Position numbers and translations under genes: made by a program | The notes under the pieces: model-generated | What the model was told of the DNA's origin: nothing | The model's database searches: none | The model's input: the letters and a program-made list of their open reading frames with translations, nothing else | Part shown: positions 1 through 9,810 of the stretch, piece after piece | Numbering within the stretch: position 1 is the stretch's first letter | Layout: each line of letters opens with the position of its first letter | Origin: Pseudomonas denitrificans (nom. rej.) | Lineage (GTDB): Bacteria; Pseudomonadota; Gammaproteobacteria; Pseudomonadales; Pseudomonadaceae | Length of the DNA stretch: 64,000 nucleotides | Direction of reading: 5' to 3' | Assembly: GCF_008807415.1 (NCBI RefSeq) | Contig: NZ_CP043626.1 | Coordinates: 5,866,501-5,930,500, forward strand

Positions 1-536
1 GATGGTCGCTGGGCGGCATGCTGGGTGCCGAACTGGCGGCGCGTCGGGGCGAGTCCTGTCGGGGGCTGGTGACCATCGCCAGCAACCTCTGCTTCCGCCG
101 CCGCGAGGACTGGCCGGACGCGATGGCCAATGACGTCTTCGAGGATTTCTTCGAGGCCTTCCTGCTGGAGCCGCACCTGGTGCGCAAGCGCTTCACGCTG
201 CTGGTCAGCCAGGGCGCCCGTGACCCGCGCACGCTCGCACGCCAGCTGCAGGTGGCGCTGCCGCAATTGAATGCCGAAGGCCTGACCGCCGGCCTGCAAC
301 TGCTGGGGCAGCTCGATACCCGCGCCGCCCTCGGTCGCTATCCCGGCCCGCAGTTGCACCTGTTCGCCGCCAACGATGCGCTGGTCCCGGCCAGTGCCGC
401 CGATGCGCTGCTGGAGTGGCTGCCGGACGTCGAAGTCAGCCTGTTGCCCGGTGCCAGTCACGGCCTGCCGCTGGAGCAGCCCGACGAAGTGGCGAGCGCC
501 ATCCTGAAGTTCATCCACGAGGGCGACGATGCCTGA
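1..536 (+). CDS. bioH: Pimeloyl-ACP methyl ester carboxylesterase (5' end outside window)
   Basis: Alpha/beta hydrolase that removes the methyl ester from pimeloyl-ACP methyl ester, ending BioC-initiated pimelate synthesis for biotin. The window opens inside the gene: the first in-frame codons (from base 3) read WSLGG, the nucleophile elbow GWSLGG with Ser at bases 6-8. The rest of the triad is visible as Asp in FAANDALVP and His in GASHGLP near the C-terminus. The N-terminal third (oxyanion-hole strand) is missing only because the window starts here. The stop overlaps the bioC start by 8 nt, implying translational coupling in a bio operon. Identity rests on the motif plus neighbours bioC and bioD. 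Confidence 0.93.
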   Translation, partial: WSLGGMLGAELAARRGESCRGLVTIASNLCFRRREDWPDAMANDVFEDFFEAFLLEPHLVRKRFTLLVSQGARDPRTLARQLQVALPQLNAEGLTAGLQLLGQLDTRAALGRYPGPQLHLFAANDALVPASAADALLEWLPDVEVSLLPGASHGLPLEQPDEVASAILKFIHEGDDA

Positions 537-1326
537 TTGCAGTACCAGCGCGCTGCCCGACAAACGCCAGGTAGCCGCCTCCTTCTCCCGCGCCGCGTCG
601 ACCTACGACGCGGTGGCCGAACTGCAGCGCGCCGTCGGCGGTCGTCTGCTGGAGCTGCTGCCGGCGCACGTCGCGCCGAAGCGCTGGATCGACCTGGGCA
701 GCGGCACCGGTTATTTCAGCCGCGCCCTGGCGGCGCGTTATCCACAGGCGCAGGGCCTGTCCGTCGATATCGCCGAAGGCATGCTGCGCCACGCCCGCGA
801 GCAGGGCGGTGCGCAGCACTTCATCGGCGGCGATGCCGAACGGCTGCCGTTGCGCGATGGCGCCACTGACCTGCTGTTCTCCAGCCTGGCGATCCAGTGG
901 TGCGGGGACTTGCCGGCGGTGCTGGACGAGGCGCGCCGCGTGCTGCGTCCTGGTGGCGTCGCGGCGTTCAGCAGCCTGTGCATTGGCACGCTGGGTGAGC
1001 TGCGGCAGAGCTGGGAAGCGGTGGACGGCTTCGTCCACGTGAATCGCTTCCGCGCCTTCGAGCAGTATCAGCAGCACTGCGCAGGCAGCGGCCTGGAAGT
1101 GCTGGAGCTGTGCACCGAGGACCGTGTCCTGCACTTCCCCGACCTGCGCAGCCTGACCCACGAACTCAAGGCGCTCGGCGCGCACAACCTCAATCCCGGC
1201 CGGCCCGACGGCCTCACCGGGCGCGAGCGGGTGCGCGCGCTGATCGCCGCCTACGAGCGCTTCCGCCAGCCCGAAGGGTTGCCGGCGACCTACCGGGTGG
1301 TCTACGCCGTCCTGCGCAAGCACTGA
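529..1326 (+). CDS. bioC: Malonyl-ACP O-methyltransferase
   Basis: SAM-dependent methyltransferase of 265 aa that methylates the free carboxyl of malonyl-ACP, disguising it so that fatty-acid synthesis can elongate it to pimeloyl-ACP methyl ester. The class I SAM motif I is clear (DLGSGTGYF, about residues 49-57), followed by the acidic motif in [10 protein letters not shown] and the [18 protein letters not shown] segment typical of BioC. The ATG at 529 lies inside the end of bioH and the frame is open throughout. bioD follows after 11 nt. Length matches the family (about 250-270 aa). Confidence 0.95.
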   Translation: MPDCSTSALPDKRQVAASFSRAASTYDAVAELQRAVGGRLLELLPAHVAPKRWIDLGSGTGYFSRALAARYPQAQGLSVDIAEGMLRHAREQGGAQHFIGGDAERLPLRDGATDLLFSSLAIQWCGDLPAVLDEARRVLRPGGVAAFSSLCIGTLGELRQSWEAVDGFVHVNRFRAFEQYQQHCAGSGLEVLELCTEDRVLHFPDLRSLTHELKALGAHNLNPGRPDGLTGRERVRALIAAYERFRQPEGLPATYRVVYAVLRKH

Positions 1327-1337
1327 CCGAGGAAACC

Positions 1338-2021
1338 ATGTCCCACGCCTACTTCGTCACCGGCACCGACACCGAAATCGGCAAGACCACCATCGCCTCC
1401 GGCCTGCTGCATGCGGCGCGGCTGGCCGGGTTGTCCACGGCGGCTGCCAAGCCGGTGGCTTCCGGTTGCGAGAGCAGCCCCGAGGGCCTGCGCAATTCCG
1501 ATGCGCTGGCGCTGCTGGGTGAGTGCAGCGTGCCGCTGGCCTACGAACAGGTGAACCCCTTCGCCTTTGAGCCGGCCATTGCGCCGCACCTCGCTGCCCG
1601 CGAAATGGGCGTGAAGCTGACAGTGGAAGCGCTCAAGGGGCCGGTTCGTTCGGTGCTGGAGCTGGGCGCCGATTTCACCCTGGTGGAAGGCGCCGGGGGC
1701 TGGCGCGTGCCGCTGGCGGGGGAGGAGAACCTTTCCGACCTGGCCATCGCCCTGGAGTTGCCGGTGATCCTCGTCGTCGGCGTGCGCCTGGGTTGCATCA
1801 ACCATGCGGTGCTCAGCGCCGAGGCGATCCAGCGCGACGGCCTGGTGCTGGCCGGCTGGGTGGCGAACATCGTCGACCCGCAGACCTCCCGTCTGGAAGA
1901 AAACCTCGCGACCCTCGCCGAACGCCTGCCCGCACCCTGCATCGGACGCGTGCCGCGCCTGGTCCACGCGACTCCGGCGGCAGTGGCCGCGCACCTGGAC
2001 CTGGGCATCCTGGATTTGTAA
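1338..2021 (+). CDS. bioD: Dethiobiotin synthetase
   Basis: ATP-dependent carboxylase closing the ureido ring: 7,8-diaminopelargonic acid plus CO2 and ATP to dethiobiotin. The 227-aa product starts with the P-loop region YFVTGTDTEIGKTT, with KPVASG (substrate/phosphate contact) and VEGAGGWRVPL (the family VEGAGG motif). The open frame reaches back to 1110 inside bioC, but the ATG at 1338 with GAGGAAA just upstream gives the family N-terminus, so that start is used. Tight spacing from bioC indicates one operon. Confidence 0.95.
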   Translation: MSHAYFVTGTDTEIGKTTIASGLLHAARLAGLSTAAAKPVASGCESSPEGLRNSDALALLGECSVPLAYEQVNPFAFEPAIAPHLAAREMGVKLTVEALKGPVRSVLELGADFTLVEGAGGWRVPLAGEENLSDLAIALELPVILVVGVRLGCINHAVLSAEAIQRDGLVLAGWVANIVDPQTSRLEENLATLAERLPAPCIGRVPRLVHATPAAVAAHLDLGILDL

Positions 2022-2095
2022 CCGGGCCTTGGCCTGGCGGACTCCGTCTGCTTGAATAGTGGCCACTTGCTGCTTTTTGCTGTGGAGGCGTGTCG

Positions 2096-2326
2096 ATGGA
2101 AATCTCCGGTAATGCTTTCTCTGCGGGCCTGTACGGCGTGCAGAACGGCCAGCGCCGCGTCGACCGCGCCAGCACCGACATCGCTACCGCGGGCAGCGCG
2201 CCCAGCGAAGTGCTCAACGACCGTCTGGTGGACCTGCGCCGCGGCGAGCACGAGGTAAAGGCCAACGCCAAGGTCATCCAGGCTGCCGACGAAACGCTCG
2301 GCACCCTCATCGATATCCGCGCCTGA
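2096..2326 (+). CDS. Small conserved hypothetical protein (PA0505-like position)
   Basis: A 76-aa hydrophilic protein, MEISGNAFSAGLYGVQNGQR at the start, with alternating Ala/Asp/Arg helices and no membrane segment or signal. The ATG at 2096 is preferred because GGAGG lies 7 nt upstream; an in-frame GTG at 2090 would be too close to it. The N-terminus resembles the short heptad-like ends of flagellar rod/hook proteins, but that similarity is weak. A small gene lies at this position, between bioD and the acyl-CoA dehydrogenases, in P. aeruginosa (PA0505). Function unknown. Confidence 0.72.
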   Translation: MEISGNAFSAGLYGVQNGQRRVDRASTDIATAGSAPSEVLNDRLVDLRRGEHEVKANAKVIQAADETLGTLIDIRA

Positions 2327-2358
2327 CGCGACGCTTTCCCCACCCTGAATTCTTCCGC

Positions 2359-2390
2359 GCGGCCGGCTGTCCTTGTGACACGCCGGCCGC
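2359..2390 (+). terminator. GC-rich stem-loop after the bio operon
   Basis: GCGGCCGGC (2359-2367) and GCCGGCCGC (2382-2390) form a perfect 9-bp stem around a 14-nt loop. No U-tract follows, so it may be a weak terminator or an mRNA-end structure rather than a classical intrinsic terminator. Confidence 0.45.
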
Positions 2391-2482
2391 TCTGCCATGG
2401 GCTTTAATTAGCCTCAGGGCCTCGCTGCCAATACACCCCGCGGACAGCCCTGCGAGCGTGACCAGGCGGTCGGTTTGCACGC

Positions 2483-2526
2483 TTGACAAGGGTATGGCGT
2501 AAACGTATGTTTCAAACGCCTGTTTG
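2483..2526 (+). promoter_or_regulatory. Promoter with double PsrA-like operator upstream of acyl-CoA dehydrogenase
   Basis: TTGACA (2483-2488), a 17-bp spacer and TATGTT (2506-2511) form a sigma-70-type promoter. It is overlapped by AAACGTATGTTT (2501-2512) and followed by CAAACGCCTGTTTG (2513-2526). Both fit the AAAC-N4-GTTT palindrome of the Pseudomonas fatty-acid repressor PsrA, so repression relieved by long-chain acyl-CoA is the likely regulation of the gene at 2636. Operator assignment is by motif only. Confidence 0.62.
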
Positions 2527-2635
2527 ACTGTCCGGATGCGCACGCGCACCGACTGGGCGGCCGGGAATGCTCCCGCACTGCGACCGCAGCAACCGGTCGC
2601 CCATTAACCAGAACCCTTCGTAGAGGTTTACCGCT

Positions 2636-4441
2636 ATGCCTGATTACAAGGCCCCCTTGCGTGATATCCGTTTCGTTCGCGACGAGCTGCTGGGCTACGA
2701 AGCGCACTACCAGAACCTGCCGGGCGCCGAAGACGCCACCCCGGACATGGTCAATGCCATCCTCGAAGAGGGTGCGAAGTTCTGCGAACAGGTAATCGCT
2801 CCGCTGAACCGCACTGGCGACCTGGAAGGCTGCAAATGGAGCCCGGAAGGCGTCAAGACTCCGACCGGCTTCAAAGAGGCCTACCAGCAGTTCGTCGAAG
2901 GCGGCTGGCCGAGCCTGGCCCATGACGTCGAGCACGGCGGTCAGGGTCTGCCCGAATCCCTGGGTCTGGCCATCAGCGAAATGGTCGGCCAGGCCAACTG
3001 GTCCTGGGGCATGTACCCGGGCCTGTCCCACGGCGCCATGAACACCCTGCACGCCCACGGTACTCCGGAGCAGCAGCACGCCTACCTGACCAAGCTGGTT
3101 TCCGGCGAGTGGACCGGCACCATGTGCCTGACCGAGCCGCATTGCGGCACCGACCTGGGCATGCTGCGCACCAAGGCCGAGCCGCAGGCTGACGGCACCT
3201 ACAAGATCACCGGCACCAAGATCTTCATTTCCGCTGGCGAACACGACATGGCCGACAACATCGTCCACATCGTGCTGGCCCGCCTGCCCGACGCCCCGCA
3301 GGGCACCAAGGGCATCTCGCTGTTCATCGTGCCGAAGTTCCTGCCCAACGCCGAAGGCAACGTGGGCGAGCGCAACGCCGTTTCCTGTGGCTCCATCGAG
3401 CACAAGATGGGCATCCACGGCAACGCCACCTGCGTGATGAACTTCGACGCCGCCACCGGGTTCCTGATCGGCCCGCCGAACAAGGGCCTGAACTGCATGT
3501 TCACCTTCATGAACACCGCTCGCCTGGGTACCGCGCTGCAAGGCCTGGCCCACGCCGAAATCGGTTTCCAGGGTGGCATCGCCTACGCTCGCGAGCGTCT
3601 GCAGATGCGTTCGCTGACCGGCCCGAAAGCTCCGGAAAAAGCCGCTGACCCGATCATCGTGCACCCGGACGTACGCCGCATGCTGCTGACCGCCAAGGCT
3701 TTCGCCGAAGGCAACCGCGCCATGCTGTACTTCGCTGCCAAGCAGGTCGACATCGTCCAGCGCAGCCAGGACGAAGAAGAGAAGAAAGCCGCTGACGCGA
3801 TGCTGGCCTTCCTCACTCCGATCGCCAAGGCGTTCATGACCGAAGTGGGCTTCGAAGCCGCCAACCACGGCGTGCAGATCTATGGCGGCCACGGCTTCAT
3901 CGCCGAGCACGGCATGGAACAGAACGTCCGCGACAGCCGCATCTCCATGCTGTACGAAGGCACCACCGGCGTTCAGGCGCTGGACCTGCTGGGCCGCAAG
4001 ATCCTCATGACCCAGGGCGAAGCGCTCAAGGGCTTCACCAAGATCGTGCACAAGTTCTGCCAGGCCAACGAAGCCAACGAAGCCGTCAATGAGTTCGTTG
4101 CACCGCTGGCTGCGCTGAACAAGGAGTGGGGCGACCTGACCATGAAGGTCGGCATGGCTGCCATGAAGGACCGCGAGGAAGTCGGCGCTGCATCGGTCGA
4201 TTACCTGATGTTCTCCGGCTACGCCTGCCTGGCCTACTTCTGGGCCGACATGGCTCGCCTGGCTGCCGAGAAGCTGGCTGCCGGTACCAGCGAAGAGGCC
4301 TTCTACCAGGCCAAGCTGAAGACCGCGCGCTTCTACTTCCAGCGCATCCTGCCGCGCACCCGCGCGCACGTTGGCTCCATGCTGTCCGGCGCCAACAACC
4401 TGATGGACCTGGCCGAGGAAGATTTCGCCCTCGGTTACTGA
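2636..4441 (+). CDS. Long acyl-CoA dehydrogenase (FadE-type, PA0506-like)
   Basis: FAD enzyme for the first beta-oxidation step, acyl-CoA to trans-2-enoyl-CoA. The 601-aa length is that of the bacterial long subfamily with an extra C-terminal domain. Visible signatures are [13 protein letters not shown] (FAD/substrate loop), [12 protein letters not shown], the segment HPDVRRMLL, the FAD-binding QIYGGHGFI, and [20 protein letters not shown] carrying the likely catalytic Glu. A PsrA-like operator and promoter lie upstream and a strong terminator follows, so it is probably monocistronic. Two paralogues follow in the window (6013, 8018). The P. aeruginosa counterpart PA0506 acts on long-chain acyl-CoAs; the chain-length preference here is inferred. 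Confidence 0.92.
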   Translation: MPDYKAPLRDIRFVRDELLGYEAHYQNLPGAEDATPDMVNAILEEGAKFCEQVIAPLNRTGDLEGCKWSPEGVKTPTGFKEAYQQFVEGGWPSLAHDVEHGGQGLPESLGLAISEMVGQANWSWGMYPGLSHGAMNTLHAHGTPEQQHAYLTKLVSGEWTGTMCLTEPHCGTDLGMLRTKAEPQADGTYKITGTKIFISAGEHDMADNIVHIVLARLPDAPQGTKGISLFIVPKFLPNAEGNVGERNAVSCGSIEHKMGIHGNATCVMNFDAATGFLIGPPNKGLNCMFTFMNTARLGTALQGLAHAEIGFQGGIAYARERLQMRSLTGPKAPEKAADPIIVHPDVRRMLLTAKAFAEGNRAMLYFAAKQVDIVQRSQDEEEKKAADAMLAFLTPIAKAFMTEVGFEAANHGVQIYGGHGFIAEHGMEQNVRDSRISMLYEGTTGVQALDLLGRKILMTQGEALKGFTKIVHKFCQANEANEAVNEFVAPLAALNKEWGDLTMKVGMAAMKDREEVGAASVDYLMFSGYACLAYFWADMARLAAEKLAAGTSEEAFYQAKLKTARFYFQRILPRTRAHVGSMLSGANNLMDLAEEDFALGY

Positions 4442-4490
4442 TCAGCGCCCTGGACGGACGGTTCGCCGTCCGTCTGCTGAACAGCAGGAA

Positions 4491-4513
4491 GCCCGCCGCA
4501 AGGCGGGCTTTTT
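4491..4513 (+). terminator. Intrinsic terminator
   Basis: GCCCGCC (4491-4497), loop GCAA, GGCGGGC (4502-4508), then TTTTT. It closes the acyl-CoA dehydrogenase transcript. A second dyad with a TTCG loop (about 4453-4474) lies just before it. Confidence 0.88.
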
Positions 4514-4612
4514 CGTATCCGAATCCACACAAAACGCCGCAGAAAATGCCATCATTACGCCACTTGCCGATCGACTGACGGCAAGACCGGCACCCACTCT
4601 GCGGAACCCTTT

Positions 4613-5893
4613 GTGCGACCCACGGCCCCTTACCGGATCAGCCATTTCCTCACGCCCCTGTTGCTGATTCCGGCCGGCATCGCCGCCGGCTCCCTGGGCG
4701 AACTGTCTGACTTCTTCATCTCCCTGTTCAACGTCCTGCCGACCCTGCTGCTCCTGCTCGGCGGCGCGCTGTGCATGGTCTATGGCCGCCAGCGCCAGCT
4801 GTTCATGCTGACGGTGGTGTACATCGCCTATTTCCTGCTCGATACCCAGGTCGACTACTTCCAGGCGCACCGCGTGGTGATGCCGGACACGGCGTTGGTG
4901 TTCCACCTGTGTTGCGTGCTGCTGCCGCTGCTCTACGGCCTGTACGGCATCTGGCAGGAGCGCATGCACATGCTGCAGGACCTGCTCGCCCGCAGCGCCG
5001 CGCTGGTCGCCGTGGCCGGGGTGGCGACAGCACTGGCCAAGCGCTTCCCGCAGGGGCTGGCGGAGCTGCTCAGCGACACCTACTGGCCGGCTTTGCATGG
5101 CCACTGGATGAGCCTGGCGCAGCTGTCCTACTTCGGTTTCCTGATGGCCTTCGTCGCCCTGGTCGCTGCCTACGTGCGCCAGCCGCGGCCGTTGCACGCC
5201 GCGCAACTGCTGGGCCTGCTCGGGCTGCTGTGGATGCTGCCCAAGGTGTTCATCCTGCCCCACGCGCTGACCGTGATGACCAGCCTGGTGATGCTTGCCC
5301 TGGCCGGCGCGGTGGCCCACGAGGCCTACCAGATGGCCTTCCGCGACGAACTCACCGGCCTGCCCGGACGCCGTGCGCTGAACGAGCGCTTCCAGCGCCT
5401 GGGCCAGCAGTACGTGCTGGCGATGATCGACGTGGACCATTTCAAGAAATTCAACGACAGCCACGGCCACGACGTCGGCGACCAGGTGCTGCGCATGGTC
5501 GCCAGCCAGTTGCGTCGTACCGGTGGCGGCGGCAAGGCGTATCGCTATGGCGGCGAGGAATTCACCGTGGTGTTCGCCGGCAAGACCGTGGAGCAGTGCC
5601 TGCCTTACCTCGATGGCGTGCGCCAGGCCATCGAGGGTTACGCCATGCACCTGCGCGACCGTGGCAACCGCCCCAAGGACGACCGCCAGGGTCGCGGCAA
5701 GCGCGCCGGCAAGGAGGCGCAGACGGTCTCGGTGACCATCAGCGTCGGCGTCGCCGAGCGCGACGGCGAGCGGCGCAGCCCTGAGGAAGTCATCAAGGGC
5801 GCCGATGAGGCGCTGTACTCGGCCAAGAGCGGCGGGCGCAACCGCGTGGCCGTGCACGGGCAGTCGCGTCGCGGAGCGGTGCGCACCGCCTGA
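4613..5893 (+). CDS. Membrane-bound diguanylate cyclase
   Basis: Makes cyclic di-GMP from two GTP. The N-terminal half (to about residue 240) is a block of hydrophobic segments consistent with six to eight membrane helices; the C-terminal half is a GGDEF domain with DELTGLPGRRALNERF, the metal site IDVDHFKKFND, and an active signature YGGEEF (about residues 317-322). The RxxD inhibitory site is not obvious. A basic, charged insertion (DRGNRPKDDRQGRGKRAG) sits before the last strand. The start is a GTG at 4613 with a weak GGAA upstream. It lies between two acyl-CoA dehydrogenase genes, where P. aeruginosa PAO1 has none to my knowledge. Confidence 0.88.
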   Translation: MRPTAPYRISHFLTPLLLIPAGIAAGSLGELSDFFISLFNVLPTLLLLLGGALCMVYGRQRQLFMLTVVYIAYFLLDTQVDYFQAHRVVMPDTALVFHLCCVLLPLLYGLYGIWQERMHMLQDLLARSAALVAVAGVATALAKRFPQGLAELLSDTYWPALHGHWMSLAQLSYFGFLMAFVALVAAYVRQPRPLHAAQLLGLLGLLWMLPKVFILPHALTVMTSLVMLALAGAVAHEAYQMAFRDELTGLPGRRALNERFQRLGQQYVLAMIDVDHFKKFNDSHGHDVGDQVLRMVASQLRRTGGGGKAYRYGGEEFTVVFAGKTVEQCLPYLDGVRQAIEGYAMHLRDRGNRPKDDRQGRGKRAGKEAQTVSVTISVGVAERDGERRSPEEVIKGADEALYSAKSGGRNRVAVHGQSRRGAVRTA

Positions 5894-6012
5894 GCGGCCT
5901 GCGTTATGACCGCGCATTCAGCGCGTGCAGCGTGATTGTCCGCATCGTGGCGGGCCGTTAGGTTCGAGTTTTCCGCGCCACGCTGGCGCCCTGAACCGAA
6001 CGGAGATTCGCG

Positions 6013-7809
6013 ATGCCCGAGTACAAGGCCCCCCTGCGCGACGTGCGCTTCCTCACCGACGAAGTCTTCGACTTCACCGGCCGCTATGAAGCCCTCGGCG
6101 CCACCGACGCCACCCCGGACATGTTCGCCGCCATCCTTGAGGAAGGCGCGAAGTTCTGCGAGCAGGTCATCGCCCCGCTGAACCGCTCCGGCGACGAGGA
6201 AGGCTGCCACTTCGACAACGGTGTGGTGACCACGCCCAAGGGCTTCAAGGAAGCCTTCGCGCAGTACGTCGAGGCCGGCTGGAACGGCGTGTCCAGCGAC
6301 CCGGAATTCGGTGGCCAGGGTCTGCCGCCGTCTCTCGGCCTGCTGGTCAGCGAGATGATCGGCGCGTCCAACTGCTCCTGGGGCATGTACCCCGGCCTGA
6401 CCAAGGGCGCCATGGCCGCCATCCACGCCCACGGCACGCAGGAGCAAAAGGACACCTACCTGCCGCGCATGACCAGCGCGGTCTGGACCGGCACCATGTG
6501 CCTCACCGAGCCGCACTGCGGCACCGACCTGGGCATCATCAAGACCCGCGCCGTGCCCAATGCGGACGGCAGCTACGCGATCACCGGCACCAAGATCTTC
6601 ATCTCCGCCGGCGAGCACGACCTCTCCGAGAACATCATCCACCTGGTCCTGGCCAAGCTGCCGGATGCGCCGGCCGGCACCAAGGGCATCTCGCTGTTCA
6701 TCGTGCCGAAGTTCAACCTCGATGCGAACGGCGAAGCCGGCGAGCGCAACGCCGTGGCCTGCGGCTCCATCGAGCACAAGATGGGCATCAAGGCGTCCGC
6801 CACCTGCGTGATGAACTTCGACGGCGCGCGCGGCTTCCTCATCGGTGAGGCCAACAAGGGCCTGGCCTGCATGTTCACCATGATGAACCACGCACGCCTG
6901 GGCACCGGCATGCAGGGCCTCTGCCTTGGCGAGACCAGCTACCAGGGCGCCGTGCGCTACGCCCAGGACCGCCTGCAGATGCGTTCGCTGACCGGCCCGA
7001 AGGCGCCGGAGAAGCCCGCCGACCCGATCATCGTCCACCCGGACGTGCGCCGCATGCTGCTGACCATGAAGGCGTTCAACGAAGGCAACCGCGCGCTGGC
7101 CTACTTCACCGCGCAACTGCTGGACATCGAGCACCTGTCCCAGGAAGCCGAGGAGCGCGAGCGCGCCGCCAGCCTGCTGGCCTTCCTCACCCCGATCTGC
7201 AAGGCCTTCATGACCGAGAGCGGCCTGGAAGTCACCAACATCGGCATGCAGGTGTTCGGCGGCCACGGCTTCATCCGCGAGTGGGGCATGGAGCAGCTGG
7301 TGCGCGACTGCCGCATCGCGCCGATCTACGAGGGCACCAACGGCATCCAGGCACTGGACCTGCTGGGCCGCAAGGTCCTCGGCAGCCAGGGCAAGTTGCT
7401 GATGGGCTTCACCAAGCTCGTCCATCAGCTCTGCCAGCAGCACGCCGAGCACCCGCAACTGAAGGCACAGGTTGCCCAGCTGTCGACGCTGAACAAGCAA
7501 TGGGGCGAGCTGACCCAGAAAGTCGGCATGGCCGCCATGAAGAACCCGGATGAAGTCGGCGCGGCCTCGGTCGACTACCTGATGTTCTCCGGCTACGTCA
7601 CCCTCGGCTACTTCTGGCTGCGCATGGCGCTCGTCGCCCAGCAGAAGCTGGAAGAGGGCGCCAGCGAGGCGGCCTACTACCAGACCAAGCTGGCCACCGC
7701 CGAGTTCTACTTCAGCCGCCTGCTGCCCCGCGCGCAGGCTCACGTGGCAGCGGCGGAAGCCGGCTCCGAGGTGCTGATGCGCCTGTCGGCCGAGCAGTTC
7801 GCCCTGTAA
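6013..7809 (+). CDS. Long acyl-CoA dehydrogenase (PA0507-like paralogue)
   Basis: A 598-aa FAD-dependent acyl-CoA dehydrogenase clearly duplicated from the same ancestor as the gene at 2636, sharing [38 protein letters not shown], the HPDVRRMLL segment, GGHGFIREWGMEQ and [18 protein letters not shown]. The ATG at 6013 is preceded by CGGAGA. The 119-bp gap to the upstream GGDEF gene shows no clear PsrA palindrome, unlike 2483-2526, suggesting different control. It is followed by its own terminator. Substrate length is unknown. Confidence 0.91.
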   Translation: MPEYKAPLRDVRFLTDEVFDFTGRYEALGATDATPDMFAAILEEGAKFCEQVIAPLNRSGDEEGCHFDNGVVTTPKGFKEAFAQYVEAGWNGVSSDPEFGGQGLPPSLGLLVSEMIGASNCSWGMYPGLTKGAMAAIHAHGTQEQKDTYLPRMTSAVWTGTMCLTEPHCGTDLGIIKTRAVPNADGSYAITGTKIFISAGEHDLSENIIHLVLAKLPDAPAGTKGISLFIVPKFNLDANGEAGERNAVACGSIEHKMGIKASATCVMNFDGARGFLIGEANKGLACMFTMMNHARLGTGMQGLCLGETSYQGAVRYAQDRLQMRSLTGPKAPEKPADPIIVHPDVRRMLLTMKAFNEGNRALAYFTAQLLDIEHLSQEAEERERAASLLAFLTPICKAFMTESGLEVTNIGMQVFGGHGFIREWGMEQLVRDCRIAPIYEGTNGIQALDLLGRKVLGSQGKLLMGFTKLVHQLCQQHAEHPQLKAQVAQLSTLNKQWGELTQKVGMAAMKNPDEVGAASVDYLMFSGYVTLGYFWLRMALVAQQKLEEGASEAAYYQTKLATAEFYFSRLLPRAQAHVAAAEAGSEVLMRLSAEQFAL

Positions 7810-7824
7810 TCCGCGTGCCAGACA

Positions 7825-7857
7825 AGGAGGTCCGCTTCGCGCGGGCCTCCTCGTTTT
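7825..7857 (+). terminator. Intrinsic terminator
   Basis: An interrupted hairpin, AGGAGG-t-CCGC, loop TTCG, CGCGG-g-CCTCCT, followed by CGTTTTT. It ends the transcript of the second acyl-CoA dehydrogenase. Confidence 0.8.
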
Positions 7858-7863
7858 TCGCTA

Positions 7864-7881
7864 CATATTGTGACCAATATG
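7864..7881. promoter_or_regulatory. Perfect palindrome upstream of the third acyl-CoA dehydrogenase
   Basis: CATATTG-TGAC-CAATATG is a perfect 7-4-7 inverted repeat about 135 bp before the ATG at 8018, followed by an AT-rich stretch able to hold a promoter and a second small dyad, GGAGTAAACTCC. It differs from the PsrA-like motif at 2501-2526. Size and symmetry fit a dimeric repressor site; the protein is unknown. Confidence 0.5.
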
Positions 7882-8017
7882 CAGTTGTACGGTCATAACA
7901 TGACGCTTAAAGTCTGAAAAGTTGTTGGAGTAAACTCCGGCGGCGTACCTTCGTGTACCTCCTATTCTGATACCGCTGGCTGCCTGATCAGCCGTCGTTT
8001 TCGTTCGAGGATCCATC

Positions 8018-9795
8018 ATGGCTGACTACAAAGCTCCCCTGCGCGACATGCAATTCGTCCTCAATGAAGTCTTCGAGGTCGCCAACCTGTGGGCCGAACT
8101 GCCCGCCCTGGCCGAGACCGTCGATGCCGAGACCGCGTCCGCGATCCTCGAAGAGGCCGGCAAGGTCACCGGCGGCGTGATCGCCCCGCTGAACCGCAGC
8201 GGCGACGAAGAAGGCTGCAGCTGGAGCGCCGAGGGCGTGAAGACCCCGGCCGGCTTCCCCGAAGCCTACCGCACCTACGCCGAAGGCGGCTGGGTGGGCG
8301 TGGGCGGCGCGCCGGAATTCGGCGGCATGGGCATGCCCAAGGTGATCGGCGCCCAGGTCGAGGAAATGGTCAACTCGGCCAACCTGTCCTTCGGCCTGTA
8401 CCCGATGCTGACCGCCGGCGCCTGCCTGTCGCTGCTCAACCACGCCAGCGAAGAATTGAAGGCCAAGTACCTGCCGAACATGTACGCCGGCACCTGGGCC
8501 GGTTCCATGTGCCTGACCGAGCCGCACGCCGGCACCGACCTGGGCATCATCCGCACCAAGGCCGAACCCCAGGCCGACGGCAGCTTCAAGATTTCCGGCA
8601 CCAAGATCTTCATCACCGGCGGCGAGCACGACCTCACCGAGAACATCATCCACCTGGTCCTGGCCAAGCTGCCCGACGCGCCGGCTGGTTCCAAGGGCAT
8701 CTCGCTGTTCCTGGTGCCGAAGGTGATGGTCAACGCCGACGGCTCGCTGGCCGAGCGCAACGCCGTGTCCTGTGGTTCCATCGAGCACAAGATGGGCATC
8801 AAGGGCTCCGCCACCTGCGTGATGAACTTCGACGGCGCCACCGGCTGGATCGTCGATGCGCCGAACAAGGGCCTGGCCGCCATGTTCACCATGATGAACT
8901 ACGAGCGCCTGGGCGTTGGCATCCAGGGCCTGGCTACCGGCGAGCGCTCCTACCAGAGCGCCGTGGAATACGCCCGCGAGCGTATCCAGAGCCGCGCGCC
9001 GACCGGCCCGGTCGCCAAGGACAAGGCTGCCGACCCGATCATCGTCCACCCGGACGTGCGTCGCATGCTGCTGACCATGAAGGCGCTGAACGAAGGCGGT
9101 CGTGCCTTCTCCAGCTACGTCGCCATGCAGCTGGACACCGCCAAGTACAGCGAAGAGCCGACCACCCGCAAGCGCGCCGAGGAACTGGTCGCCCTGCTGA
9201 CCCGGTGGCCAAGGCCTTCCTCACCGACATGGGCCTGGAAACCACCATCCACGGCCAGCAGATCTTCGGCGGCCACGGCTTCATCCGCGAGTGGGGCCAG
9301 GAGCAGCTGGTGCGCGACTGCCGCATCACCCAGATCTACGAAGGCACCAACGGCATCCAGGCGCTGGACCTGATGGGCCGCAAGATCGTCGGCAGCGGCG
9401 GCGCCTACTGCAAGCTGTTCACCGACGAGATGCGCGCCTTCACCGCCTCGGCGTCCGCCGAGCTGGCCGAATTCACCGGCCCGCTGAACGCCGCCGTGCA
9501 GAACCTCGACGAGCTGACCGCCTGGGTCCTGGACCGCGCCAAGGGCAACCCGAACGAAATCGGCGCCGCCTCGGTCGAGTACCTGCACGCCTTCGGCTAC
9601 ACCGCCTACGCGTACATGTGGGCCTTGATGGCTCGTGCTTCGCTGGGCAAGGAAGGCCAGGACGAGTTCTACGCCAGCAAGCTCGGCACCGCGCGCTTCT
9701 ACTTCGCCCGCCTGCTGCCGCGCATCCACTCGCTGAGTGCCTCGGTGAAAGCCGGCAGCGAGTCGCTGTACCTGCTGGACGCCGCGCAGTTCTAA
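8018..9795 (+). pseudogene. Long acyl-CoA dehydrogenase (PA0508-like), frameshifted by 1 nt
   Basis: The third FadE-type paralogue. The first frame reads from [13 protein letters not shown] through MCLTEPHAGTDLG to KRAEELVALLTR, then turns into nonsense at about 9201; the correct continuation (PVAKAFLTDMGLETTIHGQQ, then IFGGHGFIREWGQ) is in the next frame to a stop at 9795. Compared with the paralogues ([18 protein letters not shown]), the sequence acc-ccg-gtg has become acc-cgg-tgg: one C is missing from the run at 9201-9203. Restoring it gives an uninterrupted 592-aa enzyme with all motifs. It could be a real recent mutation, but the otherwise intact coding sequence and the homopolymer context make an assembly error just as likely. 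Confidence 0.88.
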
Positions 9796-9810
9796 GCGCT
9801 CGCTCTGAAA

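Noticed and set aside
2414..4369. 651-aa minus-strand open frame opposite the first acyl-CoA dehydrogenase
   Set aside because: GC-rich codon bias on the plus strand leaves the antisense frame open; it has no protein-like motifs. Same for 5638-7743 and 7988-9049.
8089..9200. Long plus-strand frame running through the third acyl-CoA dehydrogenase
   Set aside because: Arg/Pro-rich noise up to about 9,200; only the part after the frameshift is real coding sequence, included in the gene at 8018-9795.
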